DNA of 64,000 nucleotides, taken from contig CALMNL010000004.1 of assembly GCA_937868765.1 (NCBI GenBank), positions 446,749 to 510,748 on the forward strand, written 5' to 3'. This document shows positions 41,353 to 51,505 of the stretch, piece after piece. A program made the translations under genes and the position numbers. How positions within the stretch are numbered: position 1 is the stretch's first letter; each line of letters opens with the position of its first letter. This DNA comes from an uncultured Desulfatitalea sp. (lineage in GTDB: Bacteria > Desulfobacterota > Desulfobacteria > Desulfobacterales > Desulfosarcinaceae). The notes beneath the pieces were generated by a model. It was not told the origin of the DNA, did no database searches, and saw nothing but the letters and a program-made list of their open reading frames with translations.

Positions 41353-42210
41353 ATGGAAACCTTGAAGCCCTCCGATCTCGAAGAACCCGCCATCACCGCC
41401 GGGGAGATCCTGCGCGTGGCCGATCCCCATTTCCGGTCTGAGCATGTCTGCATCGTGACCGGCGTGGGCACCGGCATCGGCCGTGCCACGGCCATCGCCG
41501 CCGCGGCCAATGGCCTTACGGTGGTGGGCCTGGACATCAACGCCGACCAGGGGCAGCGCACCGCGGCGCTGGCGGCCCAGTCCGGCGGGAAGATGATTTT
41601 CCAGCAGGCGGACCTCACCGACGACCGCCAGCTGGAGGCGGCCGTGGCCGGCGCCGCCGACCAGGGACGCATCCGCTACCTGATCAACATCGCCGGCATC
41701 CAGCACATCGACCCGGTGGAAAAGTTCCCCATGGCCAAATACGACCTGATGCAGCGCCTCATGCTCAGGGCCCCTTTCTATCTCTCCCAGCTGGCCATCG
41801 CGCACATGCGCCAGAGCGAGGACGGCGGCGGGGTGATCGCCCACATGGCCTCGGTGCATGCCCACATCTGCACGGCCAACAAACCGGTGTACAACATCAC
41901 CAAGTTCGGGCTGCGGGCCCTGGCGCAATCCATTTCGGCCGAGGGCCAGGGCCGCATCCGCTCGTTCACGGTGAGCACCGGCTTCGTGCGCACGCCCCTG
42001 GCCCTGGGACAGATTCCGGCCCAGGCGCAGCAGCGCGGCATCTCCCAGGAAGCAGTGGTCGAACAGGTGATGATGGGCAAGTCGCGGATCAAGCAGATGA
42101 TGAAACCCATCGAGGTGGCCAATCTCTTCATCTTCGGCATGTCCCACCACGGCGGCTATCTCGTGGGCGGCGACCTGCTTTTCGACGGCGGCATGGTGCT
42201 GACCTACTGA
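41353..42210 (+). CDS. short-chain dehydrogenase (3-hydroxybutyrate dehydrogenase-like)
   Basis: 285 aa. Rossmann cofactor motif TGVGTGIG at about residues 36-43, preceded by a 34-residue N-terminal extension; NIAG at about 116-119; catalytic Tyr-x3-Lys in YNITK at about 179-183; HMASVHAH carries the catalytic Ser. FTVSTGFVRTPLA and the MKPIEVANLFIFGMS end resemble BDH-type dehydrogenases. NAD(H)-dependent interconversion of a 3-hydroxyacid and 3-oxoacid is likely. RBS GAAAGGAAA before ATG 41353. Last gene of the rightward hydroxyacid operon. Confidence 0.85.
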   Translation: METLKPSDLEEPAITAGEILRVADPHFRSEHVCIVTGVGTGIGRATAIAAAANGLTVVGLDINADQGQRTAALAAQSGGKMIFQQADLTDDRQLEAAVAGAADQGRIRYLINIAGIQHIDPVEKFPMAKYDLMQRLMLRAPFYLSQLAIAHMRQSEDGGGVIAHMASVHAHICTANKPVYNITKFGLRALAQSISAEGQGRIRSFTVSTGFVRTPLALGQIPAQAQQRGISQEAVVEQVMMGKSRIKQMMKPIEVANLFIFGMSHHGGYLVGGDLLFDGGMVLTY

Positions 42211-42655
42211 CGTTTTTAAGAACGTCGAAGACTCAGCCGTTGGCGGCAACGGTATAACTGCCCGCTCCTTCGACCAGGTCCCGGGCGGCGGTTACGCGGG
42301 TCAACCCACGCACCAGGGCCGCAGAAGATATTTATTCACCGAGCAACCCATTCATTCTCCCCGATCACGGGCGGAACGATATCTTCGCAAATCCGGCCCC
42401 TGGGTCCAATGAAAATCGTACCCATGGACGCCATGGGGACCTCCTCTCGGGGTTCTTTTCCGATATGAACCGTACCAGGGTCACCATTTCATGGTGGACA
42501 AACAGGGACTGGACTTGGGACCGTCCTCGACAGATCCCCCAGATTTTTCTTAAGCCTTCGTAAAAACATCCGATATGGATAGATATCGTTTCCATTGAAA
42601 CTTCAACCTGAGATCCGGCTTGGCCGCCAAGGCTTGAAAATTTGGAGGATCACTG
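42211..42655. other. intergenic region without recognisable gene
   Basis: A small hairpin GACGTT-TTTAAG-AACGTC (42209-42226) overlaps the dehydrogenase stop and may act as a terminator. The remainder is lower in GC than the flanks; only the GGAGG ribosome-binding site for the following lipoprotein (about 42644-42648) is clear. No riboswitch or RNA gene could be recognised. Confidence 0.4.
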
Positions 42656-44026
42656 ATGAAACACGTGTTCGGCATCTTGAAATGGGTGGTTGTACTGCTT
42701 TGTATCACCATGGGGCTGCATTCCTGCAGCTGCAGCGACGATAACGACCACCACGGTTCGAACAACTCCGGTACCATATCGGGAGTACTGCAAGACATCG
42801 ACGGCAACCCCATCGCCGGCGCCACCATCGAGATCTACGACGGCGGCACCTTGATCGCCACCACCACCAGCGGTGCAGACGGCAGCTATTCGGTGGAAGT
42901 ACCTGCCGGCAGCGGTTATACGATCCTAGTTACCGCGGACGGGTATACGCCCATCGAAATGGATATGGACGATGTGGTCGGAAATGAAACCATGATTCTG
43001 GATCTTGAAATGGATCCTGATGTCGGAGCGACGGGAACCGTCCAAGGGGTCGTGCGCAATGCCGACGACCGGTCTGGTATCGAGGGGGCCACTATCGAGA
43101 TCTACGACGGCGAAGACCTGATCGCCACTACCACCACCGATGCCGGTGGCAATTATGCGGTGACGGTCGCGGCGGGGAGCGGCTATACGGTGCGGGTAAC
43201 CTCCACCGGCTTCATCACCGCTGATTACAATGCCGTAGATGTGGCGGAAGATGAAACGGTCATCCTGGAGGCCATTCTACAGATCGCGGATACCTATGTC
43301 GGCGACGGCACCATCGAAGGCACCATTACCGACGCCATCACCGGAAACGGGGTGGATGCCGTAAGCATCACCCTGCGGGCCGGCCTGAACACCCGCTCCG
43401 GCGCCGCTGTGGCCTCGGGCAGCACCGAGGCCGACGGCACCTATTCCATCGACGTGCCCACCGGCTACTACACGGCCCAACTGACCAAGGCCGGCTACAT
43501 CACCGCCTACATTTCGGTAATCAGCCTGGGCGGCGAAACAACCGGCGACCAGAACGCGTCCATCTCTCCGGTGCTGGCCGCCGGCGAGACCCGTATCGTG
43601 CTCACCTGGGGTGCCGACCCCGAAGACCTGGACAGCCATCTCACCGGCCCGACCATTTCGGGCCCTCGGTTCCATGTTTACTACAGCGATGACTCAATTT
43701 CGGACGGTACGGTTGCCGGTCTGGATGCTGACGATACAACCAGCTACGGCCCCGAAACCATCACCATCAACACCCAGATCAGCGGCACTTACTACTACTA
43801 CGTGAACGACTACACCAATATGGATGCCGGTACCAACCCATCGTCGGAACTTTCCAACTCCGGTGCCCAGGTCAAGGTGTACCAGTCCACCGGCCTGGTG
43901 GCCACGTTCAACATTCCGGCCAACCATGAGGGCACCTTGTGGGCGGTGTTCTCGTTGAACGGCACCACCATTACGCCGATCAACACCTTCAGCTACGACG
44001 ATGCCGATGCCGGCCCGCTGCCGTAA
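42656..44026 (+). CDS. lipoprotein with repeated carboxypeptidase-regulatory-like domains
   Basis: 456 aa. Signal peptide with lipobox LHSC (Cys24) followed by an acidic SDDNDHH linker. Three CarboxypepD_reg-like beta-sandwich repeats begin near residues 38, 125 and 217; the first two share IEGATIEIYDG / IAGATIEIYDG and DG/AG-x-YxVxV-AGSGYT. The C-terminal part (about 305-456) has TRIVLTWGADPEDLDSHLTGP, resembling YfaP/DUF2135-type domains. Probably surface or periplasmic, binding polymer or protein; no enzymatic residues seen. Starts ATG 42656 with GGAGG upstream. Monocistronic, ends at a terminator. Confidence 0.78.
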   Translation: MKHVFGILKWVVVLLCITMGLHSCSCSDDNDHHGSNNSGTISGVLQDIDGNPIAGATIEIYDGGTLIATTTSGADGSYSVEVPAGSGYTILVTADGYTPIEMDMDDVVGNETMILDLEMDPDVGATGTVQGVVRNADDRSGIEGATIEIYDGEDLIATTTTDAGGNYAVTVAAGSGYTVRVTSTGFITADYNAVDVAEDETVILEAILQIADTYVGDGTIEGTITDAITGNGVDAVSITLRAGLNTRSGAAVASGSTEADGTYSIDVPTGYYTAQLTKAGYITAYISVISLGGETTGDQNASISPVLAAGETRIVLTWGADPEDLDSHLTGPTISGPRFHVYYSDDSISDGTVAGLDADDTTSYGPETITINTQISGTYYYYVNDYTNMDAGTNPSSELSNSGAQVKVYQSTGLVATFNIPANHEGTLWAVFSLNGTTITPINTFSYDDADAGPLP

Positions 44027-44065
44027 GCATCGGGTGGATTATCGACTCAATCCCTAAAGCAACCC

Positions 44066-44102
44066 GGGGCCGGCCCATTCATGTGGACCGGCCCCGTTTC
44101 AT
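44066..44102 (+). terminator. rho-independent-like terminator after the lipoprotein gene
   Basis: GGGGCCGGCCC (44066-44076) pairs with GGACCGGCCCC (44085-44095) with one mismatch over 11 bp, loop of 8, then GTTTCAT. The T-run is short. Confidence 0.55.
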
Positions 44103-44164
44103 CTCATGGAGCTTCCCCAACCAGATGGCTGGAAATCCCAGCACGGCGCTGATAGAATGAAACA

Positions 44165-44193
44165 TTGACAGTCCCCATCCCATCCGTTATCTA
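44165..44193 (+). promoter_or_regulatory. candidate sigma-70 promoter for the acyl-CoA synthetase genes
   Basis: TTGACA (44165-44170) then a 17-base spacer and TATCTA (44188-44193). The -35 is exact, the -10 matches only three positions. About 50 bases before the beta-subunit start. Confidence 0.4.
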
Positions 44194-44241
44194 CTCTGCT
44201 TTTGTTGGCCGGAATTCTAACTGTTTGGGGATAGCGCCGCC

Positions 44242-44919
44242 ATGCATCCACTGATTCGATCCGCCCTGGGAAAAGGGGATCCCGCCCTTTCCGAATACAA
44301 CTCGAAACTATTGCTCCGCGCCTACGGCATTCCCGCGACCCGGGAGACGCTGGTGCAGAGCCCCGGCGAGGCCGCGGCCGCGGCCGAGGCATTGGGCTAC
44401 CCGGTGGTGGTCAAGGCCTGTTCGCCCCGGCTGATGCACAAGAGCGAAGCCGGGGCCGTGGCCGTGGGCATCCAGAACGAAGCGGACCTGTTGAAGGCCT
44501 ACGACCGCATTTCGGCTGCCGTGGCCCAGCCCCTGGAGGGCATGCTGATCCAGGAGATGGTGCGCGGATCGCGCGAGCTGGTGGTGGGCCTCACCCGGGA
44601 TGCCCAGTTCGGCCCCTGTGTCATGCTGGGCCTGGGGGGCGTGCTCACCGAGGTGCTCAACGACACGGCCTTCCGTGTGGCCCCCTTCGACACGGTCGAG
44701 GCCCTGGACATGATGGGCGAGCTGCGTAGCCACGCTATTCTGGACAACTTCCGCGGCCAGGCGCCGGCGGACCGCAACCTGCTGGCCGAGACCCTCACGG
44801 CCGTGGGCCGCATGGCCCTGGAAAACGAGGCCATTGCCGAAATCGACATCAACCCCCTGATCATCGACGCCCAGGGCCGCCTGACGGCGGTGGACGCCCT
44901 GATCGTGCTGCGGGGATAG
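44242..44919 (+). CDS. ADP-forming acetate/acyl-CoA synthetase, beta subunit
   Basis: 225 aa, ATP-grasp domain. Features: LSEYNSKLLLRAYGIP at the N-terminus, YPVVVKACSPRLMHKSEAGAVAVG (nucleotide-binding lysine and loop), GMLIQEMVRGSRELVVG and EIDINPLIIDAQG, typical of ACD beta subunits. With the alpha subunit it converts acyl-CoA, ADP and phosphate to acid, CoA and ATP, a substrate-level ATP step in anaerobes. Beta precedes alpha here and the two are separate genes, 45 bases apart. Confidence 0.9.
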   Translation: MHPLIRSALGKGDPALSEYNSKLLLRAYGIPATRETLVQSPGEAAAAAEALGYPVVVKACSPRLMHKSEAGAVAVGIQNEADLLKAYDRISAAVAQPLEGMLIQEMVRGSRELVVGLTRDAQFGPCVMLGLGGVLTEVLNDTAFRVAPFDTVEALDMMGELRSHAILDNFRGQAPADRNLLAETLTAVGRMALENEAIAEIDINPLIIDAQGRLTAVDALIVLRG

Positions 44920-44934
44920 AAAGAAAGGAATAAA

Positions 44935-44955
44935 GGGGACGTTCTTTACGTCCCC
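44935..44955. repeat. REP-like palindrome between the synthetase subunit genes
   Basis: GGGGACG (44935-44941), 7-base loop, CGTCCCC (44949-44955). Lies within the 45-base gap and ends ten bases before the alpha-subunit start. It may be a dispersed extragenic repeat or a local attenuator. Confidence 0.5.
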
Positions 44956-44964
44956 GACAATCCC

Positions 44965-46437
44965 ATGCACCAGACGCCGGACCCCTATCGCGACATTCCC
45001 CTCTACCCCCTGGTCAATCCACGCAGCATCGCCTTCTTCGGGGCTTCCAACCGCTTCAGCGCCATGGGCACCAACCAGCTCAACTCGGTGCTCTCCCTGG
45101 GATTCAAAGGCAAGATCTACCCGGTGCATCCCAGCGAAGCCACGGTCCTGGGGCTGCCCGCCTACAAGAGCGTAGCCGACCTGCCCGAGACCCCCGATCT
45201 GGCGGTGCTGGTGCTGCCCACGGCCATCGTGGTCCAGACTCTGGAGGAGTGCGGCCGCAAAGGCATCCGCCACGCCATCGTGGTATCGGGCGGCTTCAAG
45301 GAGATGGGGCCGGAAGGCGCGGTCCTGGAGCAAGAGCTGGTGGCCGTGGCCCGGCGTTATGGCATCCGCTTCCTGGGCCCCAACTGTCTGGGGGTGGTCA
45401 ATCCCCACCACCTGTTCAACGTCACCTTCGCGGTCTTCGAAGGCCGGCCGGGCTTCATCGGCCTGGCCTCCCAGAGCGGCAGCCTGCTCACCCAGATGTT
45501 CCGCTACCTGGAGCAGTTCCGCATCGGCTTTTCCGCGGGCCTGAGCGTGGGCAACGAGGCCACGGTGGACATCGTGGATTGCATGGAGTATCTGGCCGCC
45601 TGCCCCCACACCAAGGTGATCGGCCTGTATATCGAAAGCATCCGCCGGGGCCGGGCTTTCATCGAAGCGGCCCGGCGCATCGTCCCGCACAAACCCATCG
45701 TGGCCTTCTACGCCGGCGGTTCCGAAGCCGGCCGCAACGCGGCCCTGTCGCATACCGGTTCGCTGGCCGGGCCGGATCGGCTCTACGACGGCGTGTTCCG
45801 CCAGAGCGGCATCGTCCGCGCCGATACGCTCACCGAGCTGTTCGACTTCTGCTGGGTGCTGGGCCGCTGTGTGCCGCCCCAGAGCCGGCGCATGGTGGTG
45901 TTGACCCACTCGGGCGGGCCGGGCGCTGCGGCCGCCGACGCGTGCAGCCGCAATGGCCTGAGCCTGCCGCGCCTGAACGGCACCACCCGGGAAAAACTGC
46001 GCCCGTTGGTTCCCTCCACCGGCAGCCTGAACAATCCGGTGGACCTGACCTTTTCCAAGGACCCGCTGGAATACTTCAGCGCCATCCCGAAAGTGATTCT
46101 GGAAGATCCGGACACCGATGGCATGCTGGTCTATTGTTTCGCCCCCCCTAAGAACATGCAGCGCATCATGGAGAGCCAGGGGTTGTCCCTGGAAGATATC
46201 GACAAGCTGACCGAAGCCGTGGCCGAAGAGATCGCCAAACGCTCGTCCGGGCTGGCCGCCACGCTCTCCAAGCCGGTGATCGGCTTCACGTACCAGAGCA
46301 GCGAGATGCCCATTATCCGCAAGCTGTTGGAGAACGGGCTGCCGGTGCTGCCCTCGCCGGAACGGGGCGCCCGGGCCATGGCGGCCCTGGCGCGGTATCG
46401 GGAACTGGCAGGAAAAATAGGGAATCAGGCCGGTTAA
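44965..46437 (+). CDS. ADP-forming acetate/acyl-CoA synthetase, alpha subunit
   Basis: 490 aa. N-terminal CoA-binding Rossmann domain: NPRSIAFFGASNRFSAMG, GFKGKIYPVHPSE, PDLAVLVLP. Second domain contains KPIVAFYAGGSEAGRNAALSHTGSLAG, where His263 is in the position of the phosphorylated histidine. The last third (LNNPVDLTFSKDPLEYF) matches the succinyl-CoA-ligase-like domain. Start ATG 44965 lacks a strong ribosome-binding site because the preceding hairpin is close. Works with the beta subunit just upstream. Confidence 0.9.
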   Translation: MHQTPDPYRDIPLYPLVNPRSIAFFGASNRFSAMGTNQLNSVLSLGFKGKIYPVHPSEATVLGLPAYKSVADLPETPDLAVLVLPTAIVVQTLEECGRKGIRHAIVVSGGFKEMGPEGAVLEQELVAVARRYGIRFLGPNCLGVVNPHHLFNVTFAVFEGRPGFIGLASQSGSLLTQMFRYLEQFRIGFSAGLSVGNEATVDIVDCMEYLAACPHTKVIGLYIESIRRGRAFIEAARRIVPHKPIVAFYAGGSEAGRNAALSHTGSLAGPDRLYDGVFRQSGIVRADTLTELFDFCWVLGRCVPPQSRRMVVLTHSGGPGAAAADACSRNGLSLPRLNGTTREKLRPLVPSTGSLNNPVDLTFSKDPLEYFSAIPKVILEDPDTDGMLVYCFAPPKNMQRIMESQGLSLEDIDKLTEAVAEEIAKRSSGLAATLSKPVIGFTYQSSEMPIIRKLLENGLPVLPSPERGARAMAALARYRELAGKIGNQAG

Positions 46438-46499
46438 TATCCGTGCGCTTCAATCCGGTTGTTGCGCCCGGCGGTCTGCCTCACCGGCCATCCATTTCA

Positions 46500-46591
46500 A
46501 GTGCCGCTAAGGCCGCGCTCCAGGCGTCCTGGAAACTCGCTGCGCTCAAACAGTCCAGGCCGCTTTTCCTCCGCTGCGCCCAAGCGGCACT
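46500..46591. repeat. 92-bp intergenic element with 9-bp terminal inverted repeats
   Basis: AGTGCCGCT (46500-46508) and AGCGGCACT (46583-46591) bound the element. Inside is a palindrome CCAGG-CGT-CCTGG (46520-46532). The size and TIRs suggest a MITE- or REP-like sequence. It has no coding capacity. No second copy was noticed in this window. Confidence 0.45.
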
Positions 46592-46676
46592 ACCAATGAA
46601 TTGCAATTGTTGAAGCAGACCGCCGGGCACTAAAACCTAGTCTGCGAGCGCTAAAATACCTTCTGTGTTTCTTCAG

Positions 46677-47861
46677 ATGCCGGATGTAATTGATGTCATC
46701 ATCATCGGCGCCGGGGCCGCCGGGCTCATGTGCGCCATCCAGGCCGGACGGCGGGGACGCACGGTGCGGGTGATCGACCATGGCCGGCGGCCGGGGCGCA
46801 AGATCCTCATGTCCGGCGGCGGCCATTGCAACTTCACCAATGAAGAGATCCGGGCCGAGCATTACATCTCCCACAACCCCCATTTCTGCAAGTCGGCCCT
46901 GAGCCGCTTCAGCCAGTGGGACTTTTTGGAGATGGTGCGCGCCCACGATATCGACTACAGTTGCCGGGATCACGGCCAGCTCTTCTGCGACGGGGGATCG
47001 GGCCGCATCCTGGAGATGCTGCTGGGCGAATGCCGCCGGGCCGGTGTGGTATTGCAGATGGAGACCGGAGTCGAAGCGATCCGGCCGTTGGGCGGACGGC
47101 GTTTCGGCGTGCGCACCAGTCGGGGCGCGCACGAATGCACTTCCCTGGTGGTGGCCACCGGCGGGCTTTCCATTCCCGCTGCGGGCGCCACCGGCCTGGG
47201 GTTCGACATCGCCCGGCAGTTCGGTATCCCGGTGCAGCCGACCTCCCCCGGACTGGTGCCGCTGACCCTGCAACCGAGGGACAAGGCGCGTCTGGCCGAT
47301 CTGGCCGGCATCGCCGTGGACGCGGAGGTGCGCTGCGGCCGGAAGCAATTCCGCGATCCGCTGCTCTTTACCCACCGGGGGCTGAGCGGACCGGCGATCC
47401 TGCAAATCTCCCTGGAGTGGCAGCCCGGCCGGGAACTCTTTATTGATTTACTGCCCGAGCTGGATTTGACGGCGGCGCTGGCGATCCAGCGCCAAAGTCA
47501 TCCCCGCCGGACACTCAAATCGGCCTTGGCCGAATATCTGCCCAAGCGCCTGGCCACGGCCATGGCGCCGCCCGAAGCGGCGGACACGCCCCTGACCCAG
47601 TTGGCCGACGCGCAGTTCAGGCGCATCGAGGCCGGCATCCGGCAGTGGCGCCTCAAACCGGGTGGCACCGAAGGGTTTCGCACGGCGGAAATCACCCTGG
47701 GCGGCGTGGACTGCGACGCCCTCTCTTCCAAGACCATGGAGGCCCGCGCGGTGCCCGGACTCTTCTTCATCGGCGAAGTGGTGGATGTGACCGGACGGCT
47801 GGGCGGCTACAACCTGCAATGGGCCTGGTCTTCGGGGTGGTGCGCGGGGCAGTATGTTTGA
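46677..47861 (+). CDS. HI0933/BaiN-type flavoprotein
   Basis: 394 aa from ATG 46677 (a GTG at 46665 is possible). FAD-binding Rossmann motif IIIGAGAAGLMCA at the N-terminus, then GRKILMSGGGHCNFTN (family signature), VVATGGLSIPAAGATGLG and the C-terminal second FAD segment PGLFFIGEVVDVTGRLGGYNLQWAWSSG. Members (YhiN, BaiN) are reductases of unclear physiological substrate. No close functional link to neighbours. Length is typical. Confidence 0.88.
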   Translation: MPDVIDVIIIGAGAAGLMCAIQAGRRGRTVRVIDHGRRPGRKILMSGGGHCNFTNEEIRAEHYISHNPHFCKSALSRFSQWDFLEMVRAHDIDYSCRDHGQLFCDGGSGRILEMLLGECRRAGVVLQMETGVEAIRPLGGRRFGVRTSRGAHECTSLVVATGGLSIPAAGATGLGFDIARQFGIPVQPTSPGLVPLTLQPRDKARLADLAGIAVDAEVRCGRKQFRDPLLFTHRGLSGPAILQISLEWQPGRELFIDLLPELDLTAALAIQRQSHPRRTLKSALAEYLPKRLATAMAPPEAADTPLTQLADAQFRRIEAGIRQWRLKPGGTEGFRTAEITLGGVDCDALSSKTMEARAVPGLFFIGEVVDVTGRLGGYNLQWAWSSGWCAGQYV

Positions 47862-47867
47862 ATATGG

Positions 47868-47896
47868 TTTTAGGCTTTAGGTTTTAGGTTTTAGGT
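47868..47896 (+). repeat. TTTTAGG tandem repeat
   Basis: Four successive imperfect copies of the heptamer TTTTAGG/CTTTAGG directly after the flavoprotein stop, before the next ribosome-binding site. Simple-sequence repeat of unknown role. Confidence 0.6.
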
Positions 47897-47926
47897 GAAG
47901 GTATTCTATCGTTCAGGGAGGGGGGC

Positions 47927-49057
<1,131 letters not shown>

Positions 49058-49083
49058 ACCCATCTTTTGTAACCGGAGGCCCC

Positions 49084-51483
49084 ATGTTGCGCAAGCTGAT
49101 CATCGCCCTGGCGGCTTTGCTGCTGCTCGTCTGCTTGGTTGCGGCCGGCGCCTATTACTACTTCGTGCGCCGGCCCCTGCCCCGGACCGAGGGCACCCTT
49201 CACATCAAAGGGCTCGCGGCGCCGGTGCAGGTGTTGCGCGACCGCTGGGGCGTGCCCCACATCTACGCCCAGGGCAACCACGACCTCGTGTTCGCCCAGG
49301 GGTTCGTGCAGGCCCAGGACCGGCTGTGGCAGATGGAGATCAACCGCCGCGTGGCCGCCGGGCGTTTGAGCGAAATCATCGGCGAAGAACTGCTGCCCGT
49401 GGACCGGCTGCTGCGTGCGTTCGGCATGGCCCGGGCGGCGCGTGAGGAGCTGACCCATTTTCTGCCCGAGGAGATGGAACTGCTGAACGCCTACGCCGAC
49501 GGGGTCAATGCCTTCATCCAATCCCACCTGGATCGCCTGCCCCTGGAGTTTCACGTGCTGGGGGTGATTCCCGAGCCATGGCGGCCCGAGGACTCCATCG
49601 GATGGGCCAAGGTCATGGCCCTGTAGGGCGCCAAGAACTGGCAGGAAGAGATCATCGGCGCCATGCTGGTGCAGCGCTTGGGCGCCGGGAGAGCCCGGGA
49701 GTTGCTGGGACTCGAACAGCTGGCCGCCGCGGCGGTAATGTCGTCGGCCCTTGACCTGGCCGCCCTCTGGTCCGATCCACAGTTTACGGCCGGCGCGATC
49801 CTGCCGGTGCTGGGCGGCGGCAGCAACAACTGGGTGGTGCACGGCACGCGCACCCAGAGCGGCGCGCCGCTGCTGGCCAACGACATGCACCTGGACGTGC
49901 GCATCCCGTCGGCCTGGTACGAGATGCACCTTTCGGGCGGCGACTTCGACGTCACGGGCCTCTCGCTGCCCGGAGTTCCTTTGATCATCGCCGGCCACAA
50001 TCGCGAGGTGGCCTGGGGCATCACCTTCGCCTACACCGACACCCAGGATATCTTCCTGGAGCGCATGCACCCGGAGCGCAAGGACCAATACCTCTACAAA
50101 GGCGAGTGGAAAACCGCCGGGAGGGTCGACGAATCGATCCGGGTCAAGGGCCGCAAGGCGCCGGTGGTCCACGAGGTCCTCTACACCATCCACGGGCCGA
50201 TCATCTCCCCCCTGGTGCCGGCCCCGGACAGCACCTACGCCCTGGCCCTGCGCTGGAGCGCCCACGACCCCGGCCGTTTGATCGCGCCCCTGGTGGGCAT
50301 GAACCGGGCCACGGATGTGATGCGGTTCAAGGCCGCAGCCGTCGAATGGGCCGATCCCTCCATCAACTTGGTGTGCGCCGACCGGAAGGGCAATATCGGC
50401 TATATCCTCGCCGGCCGCATCCCCCTGCGGCCCCAGGGCGATGGCATGGGGCCCTTCGAAGGCTGGGAAGGCCGCTACGACTGGACCGGCTATGTGCCCG
50501 GCGCCGAGAAGCCGTGGTGGGTCAACCCGGACGAGGGCTTCGTGGTGACGGCCAACAACCGGGTGGTCGGACCGGACTATCCCCACTTTTTATCCGAAAA
50601 TTACCTGGCACCCTACCGGGCCCAACGGATCGAAGAGGTGCTGGCGGCCAAAGCCAGCGTGTCCAGGGCAGACTTCAAAACTTTGCAAGGTGATTACCGG
50701 TCGCTGCAGGCCGCCCGGTTGATCGGGGCCCTGGCGCCGCGCCAAGGTCGATCGCCGGTGGCCAGGGAGCTGCTCTCCCAACTGCGGGCCTGGGACCAGA
50801 CGCTGGGACCCGAAAGTCGCGAGGGGGCCATTTACGAGGTGCTCTTCCAGCGGTTGCTGGAGAACACCTTCCGGGACGAACTGGGCCCGGTGGCCGACTA
50901 TTTCTTCGGCGCCGGCCTGACGCCCCTCGCCCCTTTGAACACCTTTCTGGCCCACAGCCGCGACCTGCTGATCGCCCTCTTGGCCAATCCCGCCTCGTCC
51001 TGGTTCGACGACACCGCCACGCCGGCGAAGGAGACCCTGGCAGAGGTCCTCGAAAAGAGCCTGCTGGAGACCAACGCCTTTTTGGGCAAGCGCCTGGGGC
51101 CCGACCCCACAACATGGCGCTGGGGACGTCTGCACCGCATCGTCTTCGAACACCCCCTGGGCCAGGTGCCGCCCCTGGACAAAATCTTCAATCTGGGTCC
51201 CTTCGAGACCGGCGGCGATTTTTCCACCGTATGGCAATCGTCCGTTGTGCCGGGCATGGATTTTAATTATAAAGGATGGACCGTGAGCAATCGTCACATC
51301 TACGACCTGGCGGATTGGGACAACAGCCTGGGGACCATCGTCCCGGGCCAATCCGGCATGTGGGGCAGCCCCCATTACAGCGACCAGATGGCGATGTGGC
51401 TCGCGGTGGGTCACCATCCTCTGTATTTCACCCAAGCACGCGTGGCCGCCGAAGCCAGGGGGCGGCTGACGCTTCTGCCGTGA
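49084..51483 (+). pseudogene. penicillin acylase family gene interrupted by an in-frame TAG
   Basis: If the TAG at 49624-49626 is read through, one frame gives 799 residues, a normal length for a penicillin acylase/acyl-homoserine-lactone acylase precursor. The N-terminal anchor helix (about residues 5-22) is followed by alpha-chain motifs (VQVLRDRWGVPHIYAQG, VFAQGFVQAQDRLWQME). The autocatalytic site is intact: GGGSNNW with nucleophile Ser247, then GAPLLANDMHLD. The stop lies in the alpha chain between MAL and GAKNWQEE. A single C to T change would make CAG (Gln) into TAG. Either a nonsense mutation, a sequencing error, or suppressed translation. RBS GGAGG before ATG 49084. Part of a locus with an alpha/beta hydrolase and importer 2. 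Confidence 0.85.
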
Positions 51484-51505
51484 CGGCAGGGAAAGGCGGA
51501 TTACG

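Noticed and set aside
39943-42249. Long minus-strand open frame opposite the lutBA end, MFS and dehydrogenase genes
   Set aside because: Antisense shadow of clearly recognisable proteins; no family motif of its own.
42211-42655. Riboswitch or small RNA in the gap before the repeat lipoprotein
   Set aside because: No conserved aptamer pattern or strong extended pairing could be recognised.
47868-47896. TTTTAGG repeats as a telomere or CRISPR-like array
   Set aside because: Only four imperfect heptamers without spacers; a simple-sequence run.
49624-49626. Treating the TAG as a demonstrated pyrrolysine codon
   Set aside because: Penicillin acylases have no known need for pyrrolysine and no pyl genes are in the window; simple nonsense mutation or error is more economical.
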